NCBI GenBank assembly: GCA_033439795.1
Contig: JAUTDP010000012.1
Span: forward strand, 1,984,001 to 2,048,000
Source: Sordaria brevicollis
Taxonomy: Eukaryota; Ascomycota; Sordariomycetes; Sordariales; Sordariaceae
Direction: 5' to 3'
DNA: 64,000 nt
Of this stretch, positions 13,036-23,262 are shown piece after piece. The translations under genes and the position numbers were made by a program. Under the pieces are notes generated by a model, which saw only the letters and a program-made list of their open reading frames with translations, was not told the origin of the DNA and ran no database searches. Numbering within the stretch: position 1 is the first letter of the stretch; each line of letters opens with the position of its first letter.

Positions 13036-14149
13036 GTGGTAAAGGGGTTGAACGGGGTGGTGGATGGGGTATAGAACTGGTTTCTTTTTGGTTTGATATC
13101 ATACATATTAGCTGGCGAGCAGAAGAAGGTTGAAATAAAGTTTCGGAAGATCGACAGGTTCAGGTTCACAGCGTGGCGCTTGTGTAAGTGGCGTTTAATG
13201 ATGCTTTTGTCTGATGTTTTGTGTAAGTGGTGGGGCTCTGCCGCTGTTCAAGTACCGGCGCCGGCAAGGTTTCGTAACGGGTTGAAGGTCATATCATTGA
13301 CTTCAGACGACGATCAACGAAGCTTAAACCGACCTCTCCTTCCCTTCCCCATGGTCAACCGGGCAAGCTGTACGTACCTACCAAGAGGTACCAGAGCTGT
13401 ATGTCAAAGCACGAACAACACGGAGTAACGATGATGAATTTAACTTTTTTCTTCATTTCTTCCGGGTATACAGACGCTTCTACCAAAAAAGTAAAATGAC
13501 GCTTGAAGAAATCTATCCACATGGTAACATCTCTCCCTTCCTCCCGGTTCGGGCCAGGGAACGAGGATGTTGTGTGTGTGTGTGTTGATGAAACCCAAAA
13601 AACGCCCAAATTATGCCGTTCTTCTTTTGTTCTTCTTTCTTTCTCCTCCTCTTCCCTGCATGCTTTTTGGTGTCGAAAATGCAAAGAGATCCGCTTTTTA
13701 TCCGTTGTGATGCTATGCAGCCTGCGATGGGACGCAGGGCCGTTGTCATCCGTACGTATTTTGTTCAGTTCTCTGAATGAACCTTCCTCCTTGTTGCCTG
13801 TGGGTATAAGAAATGGATGGTTGGCAAAGGGCGAATTTACTCGCGCTTAGCCTCATCATCCTGCTCCCTCTTCCTCTTCTGGCCAGCGGTAGCCTCATCC
13901 CTGTTTTGTAAATTGTCGTGTGAATAATCCTGTTCTTATACTTTTTCCAACTCTTTTTTTGCAAAAAAGCAACGCTTGCAAAACGATTTAAAAAGGCACA
14001 GGAAAAATCCAGGAATCCAAAAGGGGCCAAAGGGGTCGAAACAATTCGCTCGCTCGCTGGGTTCGATGTGGTTGTCCAAAGGGGGTTCCATAAAGGGAGT
14101 CCAAGGAAGGGGATGGTATCAGATCGCTATAACTGGGTTGGGTAAAGGC
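13036..14149. other. Convergent intergenic region (3' UTRs)
   Basis: About 1.1 kb separates the stop codons of ERV41 (+) and the aminotransferase (-). It should contain both 3' UTRs. T-rich tracts and a short GT repeat near 13,570 are visible. I see no coding frame with support. Confidence 0.5.
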
Positions 14150-15462
14150 TTACTCCTCGTTGATGACGAGACCCCACTCGTGCTGCTCGTTGCCGTACAT
14201 AATGTCCTTCATCCAGGACTTGATCTTGGCGGTGTAGGCGCCGGAGTCGTTCTCGCCGAGGGGGATGTGGACGTCGGTGCCGCGGTGGTGGATCTGGGAG
14301 ACGGGGGCGATGAAGAACTGTGAATCACAAAGATTAGTATGCGGTTTGCGCTGAGGTTAACTATTGGAGGACGGGAAAAACATACAGCAGTACCGGCGGC
14401 GAAAGCCTCAACAATACGGCCCTCCTTGTCAGCCTCAATGACCTCATCAATGGTGTAGCGGCGCTCGACAACCTCGACCTCGCCAGCGAGACGGGCCTTG
14501 GCGAGCTCGATGACGGAGCGGCGGGTGACGCCGTCCAGGATGAGCTTGTCGTCGAGAGGGGCAGTCAGGAGCTGGAGCTTGCCGCCCTCGGACTCCTTGG
14601 CGCGCCAGACGATGAAGAAGTTGGAGGCGCCCGCCTCGGTGCAGTAGGCCTCGGGGCCGTAGAGCCAGAGGATTTGGTGGAAGCCGCGGGCCTTGGCCTC
14701 GTTGGTGGCGAGGAGGGAAGGGCCGTAGTTGGCGCCGACCTTGGCGTAGCCGAAACCGCCAACCCAGGCGCGGACCATATCCTCGGGGTTGGTGTGCAGG
14801 CGCATGCCACCGGCGGGCGAGTCCATGCGGGGCATGAACGAGGCGGTGATGAAGAGGAGGGCCTCCTTGGGGGCCTGGACACCGAGCTGGGGCTGGGTGC
14901 CGATGACGGCGGGGCGGATGTAGAGGAAGGAGCCGGGGCGGGTCTTGGGGAGCCACTTGGCGCCGTCGACGGCGACGAGCTTGGCGATGAGCTTCTCAAC
15001 CTCGACGGGGTCGAAGCCGGGGAGGGAGATGCGGAGGGTGGACATGAGAAGGCGCTTGGCGTTCAGGTTGGGACGGAAGAGGCGGAGCTTGCCGTCGAAG
15101 CCGCGGAAGACCTTGAGACCCTCGAAGCACTCGGTGGCGTAGTGGAGGACGGAAGCGGTGGGCATGAGGGAGATGGGGCCGTAGGGCTTGAGCTCGGGAA
15201 CGCCCCAGCCGGACTCGATGTTCCAGGGAACGGTGACCATGTGGTCGGTGCAGATGGTCTCGGCGCCGGCGTTGGCGGTGGCCTCATCGGGAACCTGGCG
15301 GGCGTTGGGGTCGGCGAGGGTGACGACGAGCTTGGAGGCATCGAGCTCCTGGACCTTGGGAACATCGGAAGTGCCGTTGATGATGGCGTTGGCCTCCTCG
15401 ATCTTGTTCTCGAGGGCAACGGCAGCAAGGTCCTCCTTGGGAGGTTCGGAGTGGGAGACCAT
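14150..15462 (-). CDS. Branched-chain amino acid aminotransferase (class IV, PLP)
   Basis: Two exons, 14,386-15,462 and 14,150-14,317, separated by a 68-bp intron (GTATGT...CACAG), encode 414 residues. The enzyme transfers the amino group between Leu/Ile/Val and 2-oxoglutarate. Fold-type IV features are clear: YGPISLMPTASVLHYATECFEG near residues 94-115, RPNLNAKR near 130-137, and GYAKVGANYGPS with the expected PLP-binding Lys at about 241. EAYCTEAGASNFF is near 271, and the last exon supplies FFIAPVSQIHHRG. The N-terminus (MVSHSEPPKEDLAAV) is acidic and lacks a mitochondrial presequence, so a cytosolic, BAT2-like isoform is the better guess. GC-rich codon use suggests good expression. Convergent with ERV41. 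Confidence 0.93.
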
Positions 15463-16579
15463 TGTGAATTAGTTGGGGGTTGGTGTGGTACCGGGTATGG
15501 GATGGTATGAAGAGGGAAGGGAAAGAGAGGGTATTAGAGATGGGGGAGAAGGAAAGTTTTAAAAAGAGACGACAACGCCACGCGAGCAGAAGAGACGGAG
15601 CAGGACGGAGAGACAGAGTGGAGGGATGAGGGATAGAAAAGCAATCTAGATAAGAATCAAAAATGGGCCCCCCCCCCGTTTCCCCCCGTCCACGCCCCCC
15701 TCTCACCATCCGTCTGCCAGCTCCCGGGCCAAGATACGGGACCGATAACAAAGGCAGGGCCGGGATCCAGCTCGTGGACGGCGGGAGTGAGAGTCATTCT
15801 TTTTCTGCCTTCCCTGGGGACACTGTCCGGGCCGGGTGCTTGGTAACGTAAAACCGAAGTTACAGAAAGCTTCATGTTTGCGCGCCAGGGATTGGCCAAT
15901 GAGAAAGCGGGAGCAAGACAGATTTGGACAAACCGACTGGACAGTTAGGTCATGTGGGGATCCTGAGAGGTGGGTAAAAAGAAAAGTAGTCAAGATTCTC
16001 GAAGGAACGGCCAACGTAAAAAGTTGGAAATGGTGAATGCCATTGGCCATTGTCTTATTCCGCGGCCTTGGACAAAGACGATATGCCGGAGGTATGCGCG
16101 GCTTACAACAAAAAGTTATTTCAGTGCCTCTTTTGGGATATTCCCGAGTTCGATGACTCCCGTGACTGATTATCACGTTATCACCACCGTCTAACCCGAG
16201 TAAAAGGATACTTGTACAGAATGGGGATCGGATCGACGATGCCGTCCACTGCCATGTGTTCTTCAGTTCGTCATGCACATTCATTCCATCCCGAGCACCG
16301 AAGACGGAGGTGATAAGTTACCCGATTCTCAAATAGAGGCTTTGAGTCATTGAGGCTCATGTATGTCTGTGTAATGTAAGTAAGTACCAGACAGGTGTGT
16401 CGGGTTGTGGCAGGCAAACAGCTGTCCAGCTTGCCGGGAAGAGGAAAAAAAAGTTCGAACTTGGACCCTTGCCGCGCCGAGTTCGCAGCTCCGGCAAATT
16501 GGCCTGGGTCCACAATTGGCACGCCCTTTGATTGATTGAACCGAATCTCCAATCTCCAAAAGTTAGGTGTTCAACTTCC

Positions 16580-16607
16580 ACCATCATCATCATCACCATC
16601 ACCATCA
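16580..16607 (+). repeat. CAT/CAC trinucleotide microsatellite
   Basis: A run of CAT and CAC triplets (about nine units) lies in the intergenic region upstream of the aminotransferase gene. It is non-coding as far as can be seen. Confidence 0.7.
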
Positions 16608-16953
16608 TATCAATGAGGGGTCAATTGATGTGCTCATGAGGTAACAATAAGAGGAGTCATTCCAGGTACGTAAGATCACCAGCAGAGAACCGAGACAAGG
16701 CGCAGAGTACCACTGATCTATCCGATGCAGTGTAAGATGCGGTGAAATGCAGCGAATTGCAGCTGGGAATTCCAATCACACTGCAAACTGCAAAAGATCA
16801 CGGAATTCACTGTGACTGAACACCCTTGACGTCAATTGGGCCGTGGGTAGCCGGTGCTACGCGATGTCTCGGTGTCTTGAGGACCTTGGGGGTCGCGTGA
16901 TAAGATAAGAAATGCTTCCAAGAGAGAGGCCAAGGAGCGAGTGTTCGCCGATT

Positions 16954-16980
16954 GGTTGCCCTGGTTGCCCTGGTTGCGGG
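16954..16980 (+). repeat. Three 9-bp tandem units (GGTTGCCCT)
   Basis: GGTTGCCCT occurs twice in tandem, followed by a third diverged copy (GGTTGCGGG). The tract is short and its role is unknown. Confidence 0.6.
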
Positions 16981-18653
16981 TTTGTTTGTCTTGTCACGGG
17001 ATTCTGCAGCTTTGCAGTCAATGGCTCCGGTACCGATCGGGCACGGCAGCGGGGCAAGCCATTGGAAAGGCACCGGGGTTGACACGGAAGGGGTCCGTCG
17101 GCGAAGCGCGGGGTGGTGGGGCTTGACGGGATTGACCCGGTTGACCACGACCTTCCGTCCTCGTCATATAATTCCGACCTCATCCCATGATCCCTTCGGC
17201 TTGGCCGCAGACAAGTGTCCGGATGAAGTCGTCCTGGGGAAACCGAGTCCGATCAAAAAGGACACCGCACCCAGCCGGCCAACCTCCGTCACTCTCTCAC
17301 TCTCTGTCACCCTGTCACTACCGATGCCTTGTTGCCTTGCTTGTGGTCAGTTGTACAGCATTCCAAGTGGCCATCACCAAGAGCCCGTCCACCTGGAATC
17401 GGATATTTTAAAAAAGACAAGCCCCAAGCGATCAGAGTCTGACTGAGCACACAACTGATCACAGCTTCCACTTCCATGTTTCAACCATCTCACCGAAACA
17501 CAGAAAAGTCGGGTTTCATCTTTTTCTTCGACAACCACTCTCGTCCTCTCACCACTCTTCCGGCAACGTCTCCTTCACCTCAGCCGACCCCTTAGTTCCT
17601 GTTTGCTTCCGTCATCTCCATGGCCCTCTACGAGAGTGCGTTCAACACGTGTACCAAATCGCGGCGCTCCGCTCACTCCGCCCTCGGTTGCTTAGCTGCT
17701 GCTGGCTGCTGCTGGCCGCGCCAATGAGTGAGTCGACTTGCTGTGTCTCTGACCACCAATGAGACAATCCCTCACCCAGCGCCAACTCCTGAAGCTCCTC
17801 CGGCTCCATCGTGTCACACAAAAACAAGTGTTGGGAACTTGGGATTTGTCTGGATTTGCTTGGATCTGCTTGCTACTGCTTGCTAGTGCTAGCTTTGTCG
17901 CATGAACTGCTGCCAACTGGCGCCCTTACCCATCATTCGGAAACACACGAGCAGAAAAAGATCCATCGGGTACGCGCTCATCGCCTGGCCATTGGTTCTC
18001 ACTAAGAGACAGCAGACAAGATGGATAACCACATGGTGTTCTGGATGGTCTTGTTGGCACGAAAAAGGCTGGGATGCCCATGGTAATCGAGGCCAATTCA
18101 GGGGCACACCAGCCTCGACTATTTACAAAGTCGCGAGATATTGCTTTTTTTCTTACCAAACCGCTCCTCGGGCGCCTCACCCGGTCAGCCTGGAGTACGT
18201 AGGAGCCCACCCGTCCAGAGTAGGTACCGATAACGGGTAATATCAAAGTTTCTGACCACCGTACCAAACACTATGTCATCTCATCGAGTGATGCCAAATG
18301 GCATACAGCCAGCGCAAAAAAAATTGCTGGGCTGCATGGCTTCCCCGCCAATGATAACCATCACATCCGTACCAGAGTGCCATCCCTATGGCTCATCGCG
18401 ATTAAGTCGTTTTGGTTTGACCTAAACCTGCCCGAGGCCACTCCTCCAAAACTCTCAGAACCTGTCCTTCTTGCAGGATTCTTCAGTCCATTCAGGAACC
18501 GCTCAGGTGATTGGATTTGCTGTCACCTTACGATATATACTCGTTGGCACATAGCGCTTTAGCCGGCACCCCTACTTTCTGTATCCTACCCTAAACCAAC
18601 CGTTTCCTTATCGGTCAGACAAGAAAAGACAGAAAAGGGAACCATCAGTCACC

Positions 18654-21087
18654 ATGTCCAAAGAACCGAGAGAGTCGAGCAGGCATCGTCAGCCGCATAG
18701 AAGGGACTCTCTTACATCCGTTCTCTCGTGGGCAGGGTTACAGCCAAGATCCAGCCTTACCAAGACGTCCTCATCCTCAACCTCATCCGATTCATCACCA
18801 CCATCACCATCCCACCATGGCCTGTCAAGAGGTCGCAGGCACAGCTCTAATGGCGATGACAAAAAGAAGGCACGTAGACGCTCAATGGCTTTACGGAGAT
18901 TCTCAATCTCAGTCCCCGGTGCTGGCGCCGTCGACGAAGACAGTCTCACCAAGACCAAGCTTAAAAAGACCCCTTCCTGGACGTTGGACAATAAGGCACC
19001 GGAATCTTCTTCCAGGACGACCACCAAGGCCGCATCAACAGACGCCGTCAACAAGACGAATGCATCAGGATCAACCATCTCCGAGCAAGACTCATCTGAA
19101 GCCAAGGAAGAAGCTTCTAACGGGGACAATTCCGAAGAAAATGCTGGCAAGGAGGTCCCAAGGTATGAGTTATCAAAGATAAATGAGTCTATACCCATCT
19201 TTTGATTATTAACACATTCATAGTCCAACCCAACAACTCCCACTGCCACCTCCACCAAAGCCCAAATCAATCCTCCGGGTCGCCAGTCCAGATGGGCGCA
19301 AACCACCACCACGCAGGATCCCTTGCTTTTCGACCACGCTCCCAGAGTACGACCCCAGGAAGCCAACAGCAGACCACGCCTGTCTCGTTCCTCTACCGGA
19401 GTCCAGCATAACTTCCATCAGCGGCTCGCTATCTTCGTCACAGTCATCCATCTGCAAACCTGAGAAACATGGAACCGCCACTGTTCGATTCGCCACAGCA
19501 ACGGTCCACAGGGTTGAGGTTGGACCAGGACGACGATTCCTCCCAGTGAAGCGCAAGAGCAAGAGCACAGTCACCTACATCTCTCGCTTCGACGACGAAA
19601 ACTCGCTCAAGAAGAATCTCACCAGCCCGACGAAGCAGCGAAGGCATCGGGCGAACCAAGCAGCAATGGGGCGGTACTGGCAGCGGACCGAGGAAGAAGA
19701 AGCCCTTGAACGAGAAGAAGCGCGGAAGAGGGCTGAGCAAGAAGCGGAGCAGTATCGCGCCGAACCTTCCAGCCCGCCTGACCCGGATCTAATCAGCAAA
19801 AACGGTACAGCAGCACCACCTAGCCCGGAACTGGCAGCGACGGATGACAAACTCGAGGAGATCTACGTGGACGACGACAAGCCTGAATCAGAAAGCAGTC
19901 CGCGGAGAGCGAAACGGGATGCCTCTCCAGCTTCATACAGGTCATCCAGCCTTAACCTGGCGTTGTCGCTACCTGCGCCTGAGCCTGACACAGGATTTCC
20001 ATCTGACGACTACAGCCTGGAAGAGGAGCTCGAAATCCAGCAGGAGAATTACAAGACTACCGAGTCTTCCCAACTCGATATCAGGATCGAAGCTGCCGAA
20101 ACTGGAAGAGATTGGCCACTGGCAGAGTTGGAATCTGAACAAGCCTACCAGGAAGAAGTCAAGACGACGTTGCTGGAGATCAAGACACCGAGAGGAATTG
20201 CCTTATCACCTATCGCCGAGGAATTTGCCATTGACGACGAGGAAGAGGACGAGAGCGAAAGCAGCAGTAGTGACAGCGGCAGTGGCAGTGACAGCGAAAG
20301 CGACAACGAACATCTAGTAGAAACCAGCCCCAAGCCCATCCGGGATTCCTACCAAGAACCAGCAGAGGAACATGAACAGGGACACACGCCTACCATGCCA
20401 CCGACACCACCGCGCCAGTCAACCGCTTTACTTCCCACCGATGAGCCTGAACAGGAAACCACCCAAGAAGATCCTACCGAAAACTCAAACCTCCTTACCC
20501 CCGACTCCGAGTCCCGAAAAGACTGGACCAGCCCTCGCCTCCGTCCCACCATCCCCTCAAAGCGTCATACCCACACCCACGGCACTTACACGCACGTTCA
20601 CGGAAAACACAACAACCATAGTTTGCCATCGACACCACCTGCTTCTCCACCCCTTCTTGCCACCAAACCTTCTTCTTCAGGGGCAACGAAGAAGCAACAC
20701 ACCGTCCAAAAAGTCCCATCTTTCACCATCCCTATCCTCATCCCTAAAATCACAATTGGTGAAAAGGAGGAAGGAGGACATAAACGGTCGTCAAGTTGGG
20801 GTCATAGGCGGTCTTCTTCCTCTTCATCGTCGGATAAGGACAAGGACAGGTCCTCTGACAAGGACAAGAGGAGCGGCTCACCCAAACGGAGTGGCTCTCC
20901 ATCAGCAACGAAAGAAAAGGGGAGTAGTGACAGAGAGTCATCTCCAGGCGGGAAGTCAAACAGACTGCACTTATCAGGGAGGAGGAAGTCTAGATCGTCG
21001 TCATCTAGCTCTTCGGGGTCTGGGTCTGGGTCGGGGCCGGGACATCACGGGCATCATGGAGGACATAAAGCGGTTGTGGCTGCCTAA
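18654..21087 (+). CDS. Ser-rich low-complexity protein, conserved short core
   Basis: Exons 18,654-19,162 and 19,224-21,087 join across a 61-bp intron (GTATGA...TAG) to give 790 residues. The start sits in CACCATGTCC. I do not recognise the family. Most of the chain is Ser-, Glu-, Pro- and basic-rich and predicted disordered. One ordered-looking block early in exon 2 contains TVRFATATVHRVEVGPG followed by a KRKSKSTVTYI segment. It is followed by a charged helix (TEEEEALEREEARKRAEQEAEQ) likely to be coiled coil. The C-terminus has acidic Ser-Asp runs, a His-rich patch (HTHTHGTYTHVHGKH) and an SSSSSSGSGSGSGPGHHGHHGG tail. No signal peptide or membrane span is seen. Low-complexity repeats such as these are prone to length variation. 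Confidence 0.75.
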
Positions 21088-22018
21088 GACCCATACTTGG
21101 CTACAAAGTGGTCAACCAAGAGTCCAAGGGGAGGGCATTGAACGACAACACGCCTGCTTCTCACATTTCACGAATTTCTTTTTATCATCACAACGGTCAA
21201 CAGTCAACGGGTCAACGAAACTTAATGAATAATGGTTACGAAACTGAGCATCACATTACGCATCACATCACGAGCAAAAAAAGAACTAGCATAGCATCAA
21301 AGCCGCATGAAACAGCATATATACACAATAGCATAGCAACTACGAGTAATGACCACATGAAATAGATTAGAAGCCATTCACATCATTGAACCAAGGCTTT
21401 AGCATACCGTGCATACGTCTCAACCCTCTTGCGTTAATAGTGGACTTGTAATATAATATCTGTTGAAAGCTTTCTTCCTATTAGTACTGTAAGTACTGTA
21501 GCACTGTTCTATTCGCTCTTTCCGCTGGGACTCTCAAACACAAGTGGCAGCAGATTGGAGCAGCTTTCCCGTTTAGTACACTAATACGGAATTCTACCTA
21601 GTTTTTTATAATTTTTTCCGAGATGTGTACCTTGACGAGTCCTGGCGAAACATGAAACAACTCAGATACTGGACACGCATGGACACAACGTGTTTCTATA
21701 TGTTATATAAACATCAAGATCAGAGGACTGTCTGGATCTGAACCGACTAGCTAACAGAATTGGTATCTTGTATCATGTGATGAGCACTCCTCCATCCTTC
21801 CTTCTTCGTTTCGCGTTTGCTTGCTTGCTTGCCTGCTTCGCTCTATATATGCTGGACATGTTTCTTTTGTTTTGCACCATGGATTCCCCTTTCCTCGCTC
21901 AAAATCTGTTCTTGTCCGTTCGTCAATACGCCTTGATTCCTTCTCACAACAATCCAGCCACAGATCACACTTAACATCTTTGCCCATTGGCTGTTAACAG
22001 ATTACCCGACACAATCAA
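21088..22018. other. Intergenic region with probable 3' UTRs
   Basis: About 0.9 kb between the Ser-rich gene and the minus-strand Asp/Ser-rich frame. No supported coding frame is seen. A tetranucleotide-like GCTTGCTTGCTTGCC stretch occurs near 21,820. Confidence 0.4.
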
Positions 22019-22874
22019 TCACTCCTCATCCACACTCCCCTTAACATTCTCTTTCCCACCAGCAGCACCACCACTAGCAACACCACCAGCCATACTCAAA
22101 TTCGAAACCTTCTTCCTCAACGACGACCCGAAACTCATCAATGAGGTTTTTCTCGCCAACTTTGGCGTCCCATTAGCATTACTCCCCTGGCTCACCAAAC
22201 TAGGAGACCTCACCATCATCGGACTCAAAGGGCCCATCGGACCCATAGGTCCAACAGGACCGATAAACCCAAACGAAGTACTCCTCGGCGTACTTGTCCC
22301 AGAAGAGGTTCCTGATTTGGCTCTAGCCCTAGCCCTTGTCTTTGGCGGAGGCGCAAGTTTGAATGAAGAAGAAGAAGGAAGGCGAGGGGAAGGGGGAGGG
22401 GAACTAGATCCCAAAGCCTCGAGGAGGCCAATGACTTCCTTCTTCCGACTGGAACGGGGACGAGGAGGGCTGGAGCTGAGGATATCGAGGAGGCTAATAA
22501 CCTCCGTGGCGGCATCATCGCCAGCATCGGAGTCGGAGTTGGGATCGCTGTCGTCATTGTCGACTATAACAAAGGTATCGTCGAACGTGTCGTATTCTTC
22601 GGAGTCGTTGTCGTCATCAGAGACATCAGAAGGTTCATCCACCTAGGAGTACCTCTTGCTCTTATGATGACTGGACTTGCCGAAGCCGGTGCTTTCGTGG
22701 AGGTTTTCTGCGACCTTTTCTAGGGTTTTGGCTCGTTCGGCCAAGGGGGCGGTTTCCCTGTGGTTGTTTTTGGTAATTAGCCCCGTGTTCCAGTTTGGTA
22801 TGGTCGGTTGTTGGTCCAGGTTAACGTTTCATGGCAGTTCGGTTGCGCTGCGATGCGTGTTTCGTTTTGGACAT
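22019..22874 (-). pseudogene. Asp/Ser/Pro-rich protein gene broken by in-frame TAG
   Basis: On the minus strand a 208-codon open frame (22,019-22,642) encodes an acidic N-terminal stretch (DEPSDVSDDDND...) and a Ser/Pro-rich body ending in a basic segment (TSLMSFGSSLRKKVSNLS). It lacks an ATG. Directly upstream, in the same frame, a single TAG at 22,643-22,645 separates it from 61 more open codons with protein-like content (RETAPLAERAKTLEKVAENL, then HESTGFGKSSHH). A TGA at 22,829-22,831 ends that extension. An ATG at 22,874 opens a short basic peptide in a different frame. I see no intron of usual size that removes the TAG. The gene is either truncated by nonsense mutation, or its structure is missed. 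I do not recognise a family. Confidence 0.45.
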
Positions 22875-23262
22875 GGATGATAGATGGATGATAAGCCTCC
22901 TTTGGACCCCTAAAGAAGTCCTCGGCGTATGTCTTTTCTGAGGTCCAAGGGTAGGACTGGCAGGTAGGTCTTGGTACAGATAAAGTGTGTCATGGATAAG
23001 GATGAATAGAACCACACCACAACGCTCTTTCGAGAAGCTCAGTGTAAGCCAAAAACAAACTCTAAAGCGTCAGAAACACTATAGCCCCCGGTCCGTTCTT
23101 TTATCCCTCGCTCTGCTCAAAACTTTTGCTCCTACATGTAAGCCTGCCAAAAACGAAGACATAATCATCACAACATTGCCCAAAACAGAAGCACCATCAC
23201 ACGTAAAAGAACTCCAAAAACGACATTAACATCACAGACATCACGCATCGCACAAAAAACAC
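22875..23262. other. Intergenic region, nothing recognised
   Basis: About 390 bases between two minus-strand genes. It should hold the 3' UTR of the gene at 23,263-25,557 and upstream sequence of the broken frame. No supported coding region. Confidence 0.4.

Larger units (their letters stand above)
15463..18653. promoter_or_regulatory. Long divergent intergenic region
   Basis: About 3.2 kb separates the divergent aminotransferase and Ser-rich gene starts. No frame here shows family motifs or plausible splice-joined exons. Visible structure includes a C10 run at 15,668-15,677, a CAT/CAC trinucleotide tract at 16,580-16,607 and three near-copies of GGTTGCCCT at about 16,954-16,980. It probably carries both promoters and long 5' leaders; an unrecognised noncoding RNA cannot be excluded. 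Confidence 0.45.

Noticed and set aside
14674..15510. 278-codon plus-strand frame, Gly/Asp/Glu-rich
   Set aside because: It lies antisense to the aminotransferase coding region; its content is the mirror of GC-rich codon use and it has no motif.
20372..21232. 286-codon plus-strand frame
   Set aside because: Overlaps the Ser-rich gene in another frame and extends into its 3' UTR; Pro/His/Arg-rich shadow content.
21987..22646. 219-codon plus-strand frame
   Set aside because: Antisense to the Asp/Ser-rich minus frame; the minus strand has the more protein-like composition. Some doubt remains because the minus frame is itself broken.
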